Source of the DNA: Streptomyces aculeolatus
Lineage (GTDB): Bacteria; Actinomycetota; Actinomycetes; Streptomycetales; Streptomycetaceae
DNA: 64,000 bases
Direction: 5' to 3'
Assembly (NCBI RefSeq): GCF_020400605.1
Contig: NZ_JAINRD010000001.1
Coordinates: forward strand, 248,001 to 312,000
A program made the position numbers and the translations under genes. The first letter of the stretch is position 1; the number at the start of each line of letters is the position of its first letter. The notes beneath the pieces are model-generated. The model had not been told where the DNA came from. It made no database searches and saw only the letters and a list, made by a program, of their open reading frames with translations. Shown in pieces: positions 43,943 to 51,951 of this stretch.

Positions 43943-44346
43943 GCGAGGCCCCCTACGTGTTCGCACAATCACACAACGTAGATGTTGCCTCCTTTGGGTG
44001 ACGGATGGCAAGGTCGCAGACGGCAGCTAGTTTCGATCATGGAGTGTCCTGCAGGCGGTGACTCCGACTTCGTGCAGCTCGGGTTCCTCGCGCCAGGCAC
44101 GGGCGGCGACGGAGGTCAGGTAGCTGGGATTCGTGAGGTGGTCATTCGCCATCTCCCCAGCCTCGACGAGAGGTTCGTTCATGAGTCTCACAGCTATCGG
44201 CGAGGGTGTTGGGAAGGGCAGAGAGGACGCGGGCGGAGCGCTGATAGTTGATGAAGGCCGAACGTGACGCCCGCATGCCTGCCCGGCGCCCGCACCAGCG
44301 GGATTGTCCGGTGACGGCCGGAACGGTATGCCTCAAGGGGATGCCG
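43943..44346. other. Mostly gene-free gap; one possible 51-codon ORF
   Basis: The only frame that reads like protein is on the minus strand from ATG 44182 to TAG 44027 (51 codons, beginning MNEPLVEAGEMANDHLTNPS). It has balanced composition but only a weak ribosome-binding site, and no family was recognised. The AIPR promoter should lie in 43943-44000. Confidence 0.3.
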
Positions 44347-46071
44347 TCAGGCGCCCCCGGCAGCGCCGAAGCGCTCGCGGTAGCCGGCCAGGTCCTCCTC
44401 AGGGATCTTCGCGAAGAGCACCGGGGGAACTGTGAACCCAGTCCCAGCCGGGACGGTGTTCAAAGCCCTGGCCTGCTCAGCCGTAACCCAGCTCGCGGTG
44501 TCGTCGTCCAACGTGAAGGCTCCACGCATGGCGGCGGCAGCGGCCGGGATGAACGGCTCGGAGACGACCGCGTACAGGTGGATCAGGTTCATCGCGGTGC
44601 GCAGCGTCAGAGCGGCGGCGTCCTGGTCGGTCTTGATCTCCAGCCAGGGGGCCTTCTCTTCTAGGTAGGAGTTGCCCGCAGACCACAGGGCCCGCAGTGC
44701 GGCGGCGGCCTTGCGGAACTGCAGGGCCTCCATGTGCTCCTCGTACTCGGAGAGGAGCCGGGCGATGTCCTCGCCGAGCTTCCCCTCCGCCTCGCCGGCC
44801 GCCTGGCCGGCCGGCACCTCGTCGCCGAACCGCTTGCGGGAGAAGGACAGCACACGGTTGACGAAGTTGCCGAGGGTGTCGGCCAGGTCCTTGTTGACGG
44901 TGGCGGCGAAGTGTTCCCAGGTGAAGGAGGAGTCGTCGGACTCCGGGGCGTTGGCGATGAGGAAGTAGCGCCAGTAGTCGCCGGGCAGGAGCTCCAGCGC
45001 CGCGTCTGTGAAGATGCCGCGCTTCTGCGACGTTGAGAATTTGCCGCCGTAGTACGTCAGCCAGTTGAAGCCCTTGACGAAGTCGACTTTCTTCCACGGC
45101 TCGCGCACACCGAGTTCGGTGGCCGGGAACATGACGGTGTGGAAGGGGACGTTGTCCTTGGCCATGAACTGGGTGTAGCGAACGGTGTCGTCGGCCTCGT
45201 ACCACCACGACTTCCAGTCGCGAGTCTCGCCGTCACCGGCCACGTCCGCCCACTCCTTGGTGGCGCCGATGTACTCGATCGGGGCGTCGAACCAGACGTA
45301 GAAGACCTTGCCCTCGGCAGCGAGCTCCGGCCAGGTGTCGGCCGGCACCGGCACCCCCCAGTCCAGGTCGCGGGTGATCGACCGGTCCTGCAGGCCCTCG
45401 GTCAGCCACTTGCGGGCGATCGAGGAGGAGAGCTGCGGCCAGTCATCCCCGACCGTGTCGATCCACGCCTCGACCTCGTGTTGCAGCTTGGACTGCAGAA
45501 GGAAGAGGTGCTTGGTCTCGCGGACCTCCAGGTCGGTGGAGCCGCTGATCGCCGAGTGCGGGTCGATCAGATCGGTGGGGTCCAGGACGCGGGTGCAGTT
45601 TTCGCACTGGTCGCCGCGGGCCTTGTCGTAGCCGCAGTGCGGGCAGGTGCCCTCGACGTAGCGATCCGGCAGGAAGCGGCCGTCGACGGGCGAGTACACC
45701 TGCCGGACTTCCCGTTCCTCGATGAACCCGTTCTGATTGAGCTTCCGCGCGAAGTGCTGGGTGATCTCGGCGTTCTGCTGCGACGAGCTGCGCCCGAAGT
45801 AGTCGAAGGCGAGCTCGAAGCCCTCGTAGACGGCCTTCTGCGCCTCGTGTGCCTGAGCACAGAACTCCGCGACCGACAGGCCGGCCTCCTTGGCAGCCAG
45901 CTCGGCCGGCGTGCCGTGCTCGTCGGTGGCGCAGATGTACAGGACGTCGTGCCCGCGCTGGCGGAGGTACCGGGAGTACACGTCCGCCGGAAGCATCGAC
46001 CCGACCATGTTGCCCAGGTGCTTGATCCCGTTGATGTAGGGAAGCGCGCTGGTGACCAGGTGTCGAGCCAT
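44347..46071 (-). CDS. metG: Methionyl-tRNA synthetase
   Basis: The protein has 574 residues. This class I synthetase has the HIGH-type motif in [13 protein letters not shown] (H18-N21), the zinc-knuckle cysteines C143/C146 and C156/C159, and the KMSKS-type loop K344-F-S-T-S-Q-K350. An alpha-helix-bundle anticodon domain forms the C-terminal 180 residues, and no C-terminal dimerisation domain is present. It charges tRNA-Met and tRNA-fMet. The ATG at 46071 matches the conserved [15 protein letters not shown] start. It is divergent from aspS and has a structured leader of about 250 bases. Whether it is the only metG of the genome cannot be told here; its place in an accessory region suggests a second copy. 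Confidence 0.95.
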   Translation of the reverse strand: MARHLVTSALPYINGIKHLGNMVGSMLPADVYSRYLRQRGHDVLYICATDEHGTPAELAAKEAGLSVAEFCAQAHEAQKAVYEGFELAFDYFGRSSSQQNAEITQHFARKLNQNGFIEEREVRQVYSPVDGRFLPDRYVEGTCPHCGYDKARGDQCENCTRVLDPTDLIDPHSAISGSTDLEVRETKHLFLLQSKLQHEVEAWIDTVGDDWPQLSSSIARKWLTEGLQDRSITRDLDWGVPVPADTWPELAAEGKVFYVWFDAPIEYIGATKEWADVAGDGETRDWKSWWYEADDTVRYTQFMAKDNVPFHTVMFPATELGVREPWKKVDFVKGFNWLTYYGGKFSTSQKRGIFTDAALELLPGDYWRYFLIANAPESDDSSFTWEHFAATVNKDLADTLGNFVNRVLSFSRKRFGDEVPAGQAAGEAEGKLGEDIARLLSEYEEHMEALQFRKAAAALRALWSAGNSYLEEKAPWLEIKTDQDAAALTLRTAMNLIHLYAVVSEPFIPAAAAAMRGAFTLDDDTASWVTAEQARALNTVPAGTGFTVPPVLFAKIPEEDLAGYRERFGAAGGA

Positions 46072-46202
46072 CCTCGGATGCTCCAATTCGTACGTACGGC
46101 GCCATCGGCGGGGCAGCGGGCGGGCCCAGGTCGGCAAGCTGCATCCGCCGCGATCACTCGTCTGCGAATGGCGTCACACGCTGCGACGGATTGGGGCCAC
46201 AA

Positions 46203-46323
46203 ACCGCCGTCATCGTAGCGAACCGGCGGTCTGCCCTTCCGCCGGATTTCGCCGTGGCCCGCGTACGGCGAAGGGCGCTCGGCCGTCCGAGACAGGCGGC
46301 CAAGCGAGTCTCCGACGGCCGAG
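46203..46323 (-). promoter_or_regulatory. Structured metG leader with three hairpins
   Basis: Reading toward metG, the leader holds a 16-base stem with one mismatch (46308-46323 with 46278-46293, loop 14). A perfect 8-base stem follows (46265-46272 with 46248-46255), then a 7-base stem (46224-46230 with 46203-46209). They lie between the T-box promoter of aspS and the metG start at 46071. No T-box bulge or SAM-riboswitch core was recognised. They may attenuate metG or insulate the divergent units. Confidence 0.45.
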
Positions 46324-46366
46324 GCGCTCGCCATCTTAGAACGCGGCAGACCGTGGTCTCGCTTGA

Positions 46367-46396
46367 TTGCGACCGCAGCCGCGGTGTTCGTATCCT
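46367..46396 (+). promoter_or_regulatory. Putative promoter of the T-box/aspS transcript
   Basis: TTGCGA (46367-46372) and TATCCT (46391-46396) are separated by 18 bases, giving a start near 46403, just before the first T-box stem at 46414. Confidence 0.45.
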
Positions 46397-46404
46397 TCAG
46401 ACAA

Positions 46405-46672
46405 CGCGTTGACGGAGACGAGTAGCCGCGGATCACGCGAGCCGAGAGAGCCGCCGGAAGCTGGAAAGGCGGTCTCGCGCTCCGAGGTGAAGACCCTCCT
46501 GAGCGCGGGGAGGAACGACCGCGCTCGGTGGTCCAATGCCCCGCCGGCCGGCCCCCGTCATCGGGCCTGAACGAGGCCGCCACCGGGTGGCGGCGAAAGT
46601 GCGGTGGTACCGCGAGTTGCCCTTCTCGCCCGCACTCCCAAGGGATCATGACGACGTCCTTCGGAGGACCGA
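46405..46672 (+). promoter_or_regulatory. T-box leader RNA of aspS with a GAC specifier
   Basis: Stem I is framed by GGAG (46414-46417) pairing with CTCC (46496-46499). Above it the specifier loop has AGTA (46421-46424) opposite GTGAA followed by GAC (46492-46494), an aspartate codon. The upper part pairs CGCGAG (46436-46441) with CTCGCG (46474-46479) and GCCGCC with GGCGGT, with AGAGA bulged. A perfect 8-base stem follows (46501-46508/46519-46526), then Stem III (46576-46583/46587-46594). The T-box AAAGTGCGGTGGTACCGCG (46596-46614) comes next, with TGGT available for the tRNA ACCA end. AGTGCGG can also pair with CCGCACT (46630-46636). A hairpin GTCCT-TCGG-AGGAC (46656-46669) covers the Shine-Dalgarno, suggesting translational control by uncharged tRNA-Asp. 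Confidence 0.85.
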
Positions 46673-47983
46673 ATGATCCAAAGTCGCGTACACGTCTCCG
46701 ACCTGCGAGAACACATCGGCCGTACAGTCTCCGTCTGCGGGTGGGTGAACACCCTCCGTCTACAGAGAAAGATGCAGTTCGTCATCGTGCGGGACAGCAC
46801 CGGCATGACGCAGGTGACCCACAAGCGCGACGGTGGAGCCCTGGAAGCGCAGCTCCAAGCTCTCACCCCGGAATCTGCTGTCCGTATCACCGGCCGCGTC
46901 GTCGACGCCGCCCAGGTGAAACTCGGCGGCCTGGAGATCGTGCCCGAGTCGGTCGAGGTGTTGAACCGGGCGGCCACGTCGCTGCCCATCGACGAACACA
47001 CCGGCCTGGAACAGCGGCTGGACTGGCGCTTCCTCGACGTACGCCGCCGCCCCGCCGCCCAGCTCATGTTCGCCGCGCAGACCACCCTGGAGCAGGGGAT
47101 GCGCGAGTACGCCTACGCGCAGGGCGCCACGGAAATGCACACGCCCAAGCTCATGGGCACGGCGTCAGAGTCTGGAGCGGAGGTCTTCAAGCTCGGCTAC
47201 TTCGACCGCGTCGCCTACCTGGCGCAGTCGCCGCAGTTCTACAAGCAGATGGCGATCTCTGCCGGGATCGAGAAGGTCTTCGAGATCGGTCCCGTCTTCC
47301 GAGCCGAGTCCTCGTTCACCTCCCGGCACGCGACCGAGTTCACAGGCGTGGACGTAGAACTCGCCTGGATCGATGGCGTCGAGGACGTGATGGCGTTCGA
47401 GGAGCAGATGCTCGCCCACGCGATCGCCAAGGTCGCCGTCGCGCACGGCGAGGCGATCGCCGAGCGCTTCGGCGTCGAGCTGACCGTCCCTGCGACGCCG
47501 TTCCCCCGGCTCACCTTGGCCGAGGCGCACGAGATCCTGCGCAAGGACGGCTGGGACCCGGAGGGAGCCAAGGAGGACCTGGACCCCGAGGGCGAGCGGG
47601 GCATCTCGGCTCACATCAAAGAGGCCACCGGGCACGAGTTCGTGTTCATCACGCACTACCCGGTGAGCATCCGGCCCTTTTACCACATGAGGCCGGCCGA
47701 CGACCCGAGCGTGACCTTGAGCTTCGACCTCCTGTGGAAAGGGCTGGAGATCACCACCGGCGCTCAGCGTGAGCACCGGTACGACGTGCTGCTCAAGCAG
47801 GCCGCCGAGAAGGGGATGAGCCCCGAACCGTTGCAGGACTACTTGAACGCGTTCCGGTACGGGTGCCCGCCACATGGCGGGCTCGGCATGGGGCTGGGGC
47901 GGGTGCTGATGGTGCTGCTCGGCCTGGACTCCATCCGCGAGGCGACCTTCCTCTTCCGCGGGCCGAACCGGCTCACCCCGTAA
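46673..47983 (+). CDS. aspS: Aspartyl-tRNA synthetase, archaeal/eukaryotic type
   Basis: The 436-residue class II synthetase is much shorter than the usual bacterial AspRS (about 590) because it lacks the bacterial GAD insert. It has an OB-fold anticodon domain (TVSVCGWVNTLRLQRKMQFV), motif 1/2 sequences FEIGPVFRAESSFTSRHATE and FTGVDVELAWI, and motif 3 GLGMGLGRVLMVLLGL. The GLEITTGAQREHRYDVL segment fits AspRS rather than AsnRS. Archaeal-type AspRS are often non-discriminating and can also make Asp-tRNA-Asn. A T-box leader precedes it. GGAGG (46663-46667) sets the ATG. It converges with a peptide-modification operon and may be a resistance or specialised copy. Confidence 0.92.
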   Translation: MIQSRVHVSDLREHIGRTVSVCGWVNTLRLQRKMQFVIVRDSTGMTQVTHKRDGGALEAQLQALTPESAVRITGRVVDAAQVKLGGLEIVPESVEVLNRAATSLPIDEHTGLEQRLDWRFLDVRRRPAAQLMFAAQTTLEQGMREYAYAQGATEMHTPKLMGTASESGAEVFKLGYFDRVAYLAQSPQFYKQMAISAGIEKVFEIGPVFRAESSFTSRHATEFTGVDVELAWIDGVEDVMAFEEQMLAHAIAKVAVAHGEAIAERFGVELTVPATPFPRLTLAEAHEILRKDGWDPEGAKEDLDPEGERGISAHIKEATGHEFVFITHYPVSIRPFYHMRPADDPSVTLSFDLLWKGLEITTGAQREHRYDVLLKQAAEKGMSPEPLQDYLNAFRYGCPPHGGLGMGLGRVLMVLLGLDSIREATFLFRGPNRLTP

Positions 47984-47996
47984 CCGGCCACGGACT

Positions 47997-48038
47997 GCGT
48001 CCCACGACACGGGCGAGAATCTTCGTGTCGTGGGACGC
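47997..48038. terminator. Bidirectional terminator between aspS and the dioxygenase gene
   Basis: A perfect 14-base inverted repeat, GCGTCCCACGACAC (47997-48010) and GTGTCGTGGGACGC (48025-48038), has a 14-base loop and lies exactly between two converging genes (stops at 47983 and 48043). No long T tract follows, which is usual in Streptomyces. Confidence 0.8.
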
Positions 48039-48042
48039 GGTT

Positions 48043-48846
48043 TCAGTAGCGGACATTGCGCAGGTCGTGCGTCCACGCCTCCGCGGGGTTCTTGTCCCAG
48101 TACGCCCGCAGCGCCAGCTCCCGATCGGAGAAGCGGCCCTGATGGGAGAGGCCGCCGTGGGAGAGAGTGACGCTCATGGCGAGCGGCGACTCGGTGGTGA
48201 CCCAGTGGGGCGTCAGCGCATGACTCCAGAGCTGGTCTCCGGGCTGCATGGTGACGGAATGGCGGTCGGCCTCGTCGTGCTCGGGCGGGTCTTCGCCGGT
48301 GGTCTCGCCCATGATTGCCTCGTCCGCCGACAAGTATTCGCCGGGGTCGAGGTAGCTGTGGAAGGTCTTGACGCCGTGGACCTGCCAGACGAGCCCATGC
48401 GAGTTGTCGTTGTGGTACGTCGAAGCGGCGCCCTCGGTGGACAGAAACAGGATGGGTGCCAGGCGCTGCCAGGTGAAGCCCCGGACGGACAGATGGGTAC
48501 GCCAGGGGATCATGACCTCCTCCTGGAACCCGTGCAGAACTGCGTCGTAGATGCGACTGAGGTCGAAGTGCACCAGCCGGAACGTCCAGGTGACGATCTC
48601 CTCGATCGGCGCGGTGCGGAAGGCGGCGGTGCGATCCATGCGCACCTGCCAGTCGTCATCCCCGAGGATCGTGAACCGGACCTCCTTGTCCCTGCGGACG
48701 TGGTCGAGGATGTCGACGGCGGGCAGGAAGGTGTAGTCGAAAGCGACATCCAGCGGGAAGTTCGGCGGCTGCCGCCATCGCTGGGCGAAGTCATCGGGCG
48801 TCGTGATCGTCATAGAGCCGTCCAAGTAGTCGGGTGCATCGGGCAC
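48043..48846 (-). CDS. JmjC/cupin-type Fe(II)/2-oxoglutarate dioxygenase
   Basis: The 267-residue protein is built like the cupin_8/JmjC hydroxylases of peptides, proteins and tRNA. The iron ligands are H145-x-D147 in STYHNDNSHGL, and the distal His is probably H214 in ALTPHWVTT (H209 is an alternative). The sequence VWQVHGVKTFHSY after H-x-D supplies the Lys expected to bind 2-oxoglutarate. The GTG start directly follows the stop of the radical SAM gene; a start at ATG 48813 is less likely. As the last gene of the four-gene operon it probably hydroxylates the peptide or protein made by the first gene. Confidence 0.82.
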   Translation of the reverse strand: MPDAPDYLDGSMTITTPDDFAQRWRQPPNFPLDVAFDYTFLPAVDILDHVRRDKEVRFTILGDDDWQVRMDRTAAFRTAPIEEIVTWTFRLVHFDLSRIYDAVLHGFQEEVMIPWRTHLSVRGFTWQRLAPILFLSTEGAASTYHNDNSHGLVWQVHGVKTFHSYLDPGEYLSADEAIMGETTGEDPPEHDEADRHSVTMQPGDQLWSHALTPHWVTTESPLAMSVTLSHGGLSHQGRFSDRELALRAYWDKNPAEAWTHDLRNVRY

Positions 48847-49752
48847 TCACGCCGGCGCGGCGCACGATGCGCTGCGGTCGTCGTACGTGGCGGAAGGGCG
48901 GCAGATGGCGGCGCAGTCAGGGGTCACCCGGTCCTGTGCCGGAGCGGTCAGGAACGTTCTGATCTCGGATCGGGGTGCGTGGACGCTGACTGCCGCCTGG
49001 CCGTAGGGGCACCGCCGTATGCCGCCGTCCGCGGAGACGTACGCGGTCGTCGAGCGGCATGACCACCGCGCGCCGCCACCCGCGGGGAACTGCATGGCTC
49101 GCAGTTCACCGAGGTAGGCCCGATACCGATCGGACAGGTCGAAGTGGCGGCCCAGTAGATCGGCGTCCAGACGCTGCTGCACCAGGTAGTCCTGGACCGA
49201 CCTCCCGTTGCGGCGCAGGATGCGCTCGTCGAGGACGACCGGACTGAACTGGACTGCCACCCCCGCCTCGGCGACGAGGCCGGCCAGGTCTCGGCATTCG
49301 TCGTTGCTCAGGCTCCAGCAGGTGACGTGCAGGATCTTGGTCTCGGTGCTGATGGCGCCCAACGTGGCGATGCCCGAGGCTGCGGTGCGGGTGGTACGTC
49401 CCAGCAGCATCGCGCGATGTGAGTCGGCGGAGACGGTCACGTTGACCAGCAGGTGCCCTACTTCGGAGAGGGCGGCGACCTCGGCCTCGGCGCGCGCCGA
49501 GGTCACCATGGACGCCGACATCCCGAACTGATGGGCCAGCCGAACGAGCTGCCGCATGTGCGGGTGATGGGTCGGCTCACCGCCGGTCAGGCACACCCCC
49601 TCCACTCCCGCCTCCCTCAGCCGCGACAGGGCACGGGTGTACGTGGCGGTGTCGAGGAAGCCGTGGGCGCGGTCGGCCCGGAAGCAGAACCCGCAGCCCA
49701 CCCGGCAGTGCCCGGCCGTGGAGATCAGAGCTGTACGGACTTGGGTACTCAT
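48847..49752 (-). CDS. Radical SAM enzyme
   Basis: The 301-residue protein has the radical SAM cluster motif C16-x3-C20-x2-C23 in GHCRVGCGFCFRA, the SAM-binding GGEP motif in VCLTGGEPTHHPHM, and a partial TIM barrel. The C-terminal region has extra cysteines in WSCRSTTAYVSADGGIRRCP and CAAICRPSATYDD, resembling a shortened SPASM or Twitch domain with an auxiliary cluster. The ATG overlaps the stop of the upstream SPASM enzyme (ATGA), so the two are co-translated. It may carry out a second radical step on the same substrate. Confidence 0.88.
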   Translation of the reverse strand: MSTQVRTALISTAGHCRVGCGFCFRADRAHGFLDTATYTRALSRLREAGVEGVCLTGGEPTHHPHMRQLVRLAHQFGMSASMVTSARAEAEVAALSEVGHLLVNVTVSADSHRAMLLGRTTRTAASGIATLGAISTETKILHVTCWSLSNDECRDLAGLVAEAGVAVQFSPVVLDERILRRNGRSVQDYLVQQRLDADLLGRHFDLSDRYRAYLGELRAMQFPAGGGARWSCRSTTAYVSADGGIRRCPYGQAAVSVHAPRSEIRTFLTAPAQDRVTPDCAAICRPSATYDDRSASCAAPA

Positions 49753-51050
49753 TGCACCCCCGTGTTGTCCCACACCGCGATCTCCACGGTGCTCGTGTAG
49801 AACGTGCACATCTCGGGGTCCGGGGTGCTGCCGCCGACGAGGACCTGCTCGTTGCGCGACGGGCCGCCGCAGATGGCGAGCGCGGGGCACTTCTCGCATT
49901 CGGGCACCGGCGCGACCTTCTTGGCCACGCCGGCCAGAAGGCCAGGATCGGCGCGCAGTTCGTTCGGGCTGTACAGGAACGACGGCTCGGTGAAGTTGAT
50001 GTCGCACAGACTGATCTGGTTGCCGGGCAGGAGCGCGGCGTTCAGGCTGCGGTCGCCCTGCATGTGGTCGAACAGCATCGGTCGCCGGGTGTCGAGTGCC
50101 TGGAAGGCGCGGTCCAGGACGGAGAACAGCATCCCGCCCCGCGCGAGCGCTGCCAGGCGGGCCTCGTACAGCTCGCGGGCCAGGTCGGCGCCGTCCACCT
50201 GCCAGCGGCCTGCGGTCGGGATGGGCGTGTTGACGTAGATGAACTTCAGCCCGAGATCGTCGATGATCCACCGGACGGTCTCGGCGAGGCGTCCGATGTT
50301 CGCGGCCGTGGGGGTGAGGTTGCAGCCCACATGGAGACCGTCTGCCTCGACGAACCGGGCGACGTTCCGGCGAATCCGGTCGTCGGCGGGCTGGCCGCCG
50401 AGGAGGAGACGATTCGCTGAGTTGATGGCCGGGGGGCCGTCGATGGAGATGCCGACCCCGTACTCGTACGCGACGAAGTGGTCGAGCGCCTCGTCCGTCA
50501 GAAGGGCGCCATTGGTGACGACGGTGCGTCGCACACTCGCCACGTCGTAGCGGTCGGCGAGAGCGTCGGCGAGCTGGTCCCCGTACTGCATGAGGTCAAA
50601 GCGGATGGTGGGCTCTCCGCCGAACCACTGGATGGACACCTCAGCCTGTCCAGTGTTCTGCTCGAACAGGAACTGGAGCCCTTGCGACAGCTCTTCCTTC
50701 GTCATATCCGGCTTGCCGCTGTTCGTATCGACGAAGCAATAGGTGCAGGACATGTTGCAGCGGTCGGTGAGGACCACGCGCAACCCGCTGATGCGTACTG
50801 GGGCGGCATAGAGGTCGAGGAGTCGAAGCCGGTCGTGGAGTGCCGCACGCCGATCGGTGGTAGAACCGCCGGGCGTGAAACCGAGCCCGTAGAGGGCTTC
50901 ATGGGTCGCGGTCGGGGGGACTCCGGCGAGGTCGTCGACCTCGCCGGAGTCGATGTACACACTGTCCAGGCCGACCGGGTCGAGGAGAACCGCTTCCCCA
51001 TCCCGCTCGTACTGGAAGTACTTCCCCCATAGCATTCGGGGGACGGCCAT
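49749..51050 (-). CDS. SPASM-domain radical SAM peptide maturase
   Basis: The protein has 433 residues. An N-terminal domain of about 90 residues could bind the leader peptide. The radical SAM core has C98-x3-C102-x2-C105 in TDRCNMSCTYCF and the GGEP motif in SIQWFGGEPTIRFD. The C-terminal SPASM domain has CEKCPALAICGG and a later Cys in PEMCTFYT. This architecture is typical of RiPP maturases that form carbon-carbon or thioether cross-links. The ATG at 51050 is five bases from the stop of the small-protein gene, placing enzyme and candidate substrate in one operon. Confidence 0.9.
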   Translation of the reverse strand: MAVPRMLWGKYFQYERDGEAVLLDPVGLDSVYIDSGEVDDLAGVPPTATHEALYGLGFTPGGSTTDRRAALHDRLRLLDLYAAPVRISGLRVVLTDRCNMSCTYCFVDTNSGKPDMTKEELSQGLQFLFEQNTGQAEVSIQWFGGEPTIRFDLMQYGDQLADALADRYDVASVRRTVVTNGALLTDEALDHFVAYEYGVGISIDGPPAINSANRLLLGGQPADDRIRRNVARFVEADGLHVGCNLTPTAANIGRLAETVRWIIDDLGLKFIYVNTPIPTAGRWQVDGADLARELYEARLAALARGGMLFSVLDRAFQALDTRRPMLFDHMQGDRSLNAALLPGNQISLCDINFTEPSFLYSPNELRADPGLLAGVAKKVAPVPECEKCPALAICGGPSRNEQVLVGGSTPDPEMCTFYTSTVEIAVWDNTGVQ

Positions 51051-51054
51051 CTGG

Positions 51055-51414
51055 TCAGGCCGCCGTTTCCTCTTCGGCGATTCCGAGCTCGTCCATGACT
51101 GCGCGGATGTTCTCTTCGGCGGTGGTCTGGAGCTTCGCGGTGGCGCCCGGGGAACCACCGTCGGCGAAGACGATGACGCCGGGCAGCGTCGGGTTCGGAG
51201 CGATGACCGTGATGCCGGCCGGGTCGGTGGTGATGACCATGATCGCGTTCTTCAGCTCGACCCAGTCGGTCTGCTCCTTGACCGCCTCGATGATGCGGCT
51301 CTGATTCTCCTGGAAGGAGGCTTGTTCCCCCATCCACACGCCCGCCTTGGACTTGGAGTCCACGACGTCCGCGTAGATCAGGTGGTCATTCTTCTCTCGC
51401 CTGGCTTGCGGCAT
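51055..51414 (-). CDS. Small protein, candidate RiPP precursor or maturation substrate
   Basis: The 119-residue protein matches no family I recognise. It has no Cys, two Trp (in AGVWMGEQ and EQTDWVELKN), and a predicted alpha/beta pattern with IMVITTDPAGITVIAP and LPGVIVFADGGSPGATAKL. It ends in an acidic helix with a ...EEETAA tail. A GAGAGG site precedes the ATG. As first gene of an operon with two radical SAM enzymes and a JmjC-like hydroxylase, it may be the modified substrate. Its size is large for a precursor, so a carrier or chaperone role is the alternative. Confidence 0.7.
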   Translation of the reverse strand: MPQARREKNDHLIYADVVDSKSKAGVWMGEQASFQENQSRIIEAVKEQTDWVELKNAIMVITTDPAGITVIAPNPTLPGVIVFADGGSPGATAKLQTTAEENIRAVMDELGIAEEETAA

Positions 51415-51457
51415 AGCTGATCCTCTCTCTGCGCTGGTTGTTCAGGGACTTGCTCAT
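51386..51457 (-). CDS. 23-codon ORF overlapping the start of the small-protein gene
   Basis: The ATG at 51457 is preceded by AAAGGAGGT, the strongest ribosome-binding sequence in this operon, though only two bases separate GGAGG from the ATG. The frame runs 23 codons (MSKSLNNQRRERISYAASQA...) and ends inside the 119-residue gene in another frame. It may be a coupling leader or a very small peptide product. Confidence 0.4.
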   Translation of the reverse strand: MSKSLNNQRRERISYAASQAREE

Positions 51458-51951
51458 GACCTCCTTTGCACTGGTGCAGCAGACGACCGCACGAACTCCA
51501 GCGGTCGAGCGTGCGGCACGACGGTTACGGCATCGAGTAGGTGTGACCCGCCCCCACCGGGGGGATGGGAGCGGGCCACAGTGCCGTTCGGAGGTACGGG
51601 GATCGGAGACCCGCAGACCCCGGACGGCAGCCTTGAAGAGCGGATGTTGACCACGCCGCTCGTTGAACCGGAAGCGCTGGGCGATCGGCCCCACAAGGGG
51701 TGGAGCGAACCGCGTCATCAGCACCTGCGTGGGAACGAACCCGCTGCCCCGCCGGGGAGAGCTGCCCGGCCGCGATGGGAGAAGCCGGGCCTCCGGGAGG
51801 ACAGCGGGAGCTTTGAGGTCCGGCAGCCGAACGTGGTGCGGACAGCGAGGCCGGCGGGGCAGTGCGACTGCACGGTGATCCAGGTTCTGGGAGCCATTCA
51901 GCGGGAGCAGACGAGGGTGTCGGCGGCCGACGGCCGGGGCGAGGACCGGGC
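51458..51951. other. Gene-free region upstream of the radical SAM operon
   Basis: Open frames exist on both strands, but none has convincing protein character. The promoter of the minus-strand operon should lie within the first 150 bases here. I could not pick out reliable -35/-10 boxes or repeats. Confidence 0.4.

Noticed and set aside
46072..46202. Second T-box or a SAM riboswitch in the metG leader
   Set aside because: The required TGGNACC bulge and the conserved riboswitch cores are absent; only generic hairpins are seen.
45139..46218. 359-codon plus-strand frame opposite metG
   Set aside because: Shadow of metG; every metG motif is intact on the minus strand.
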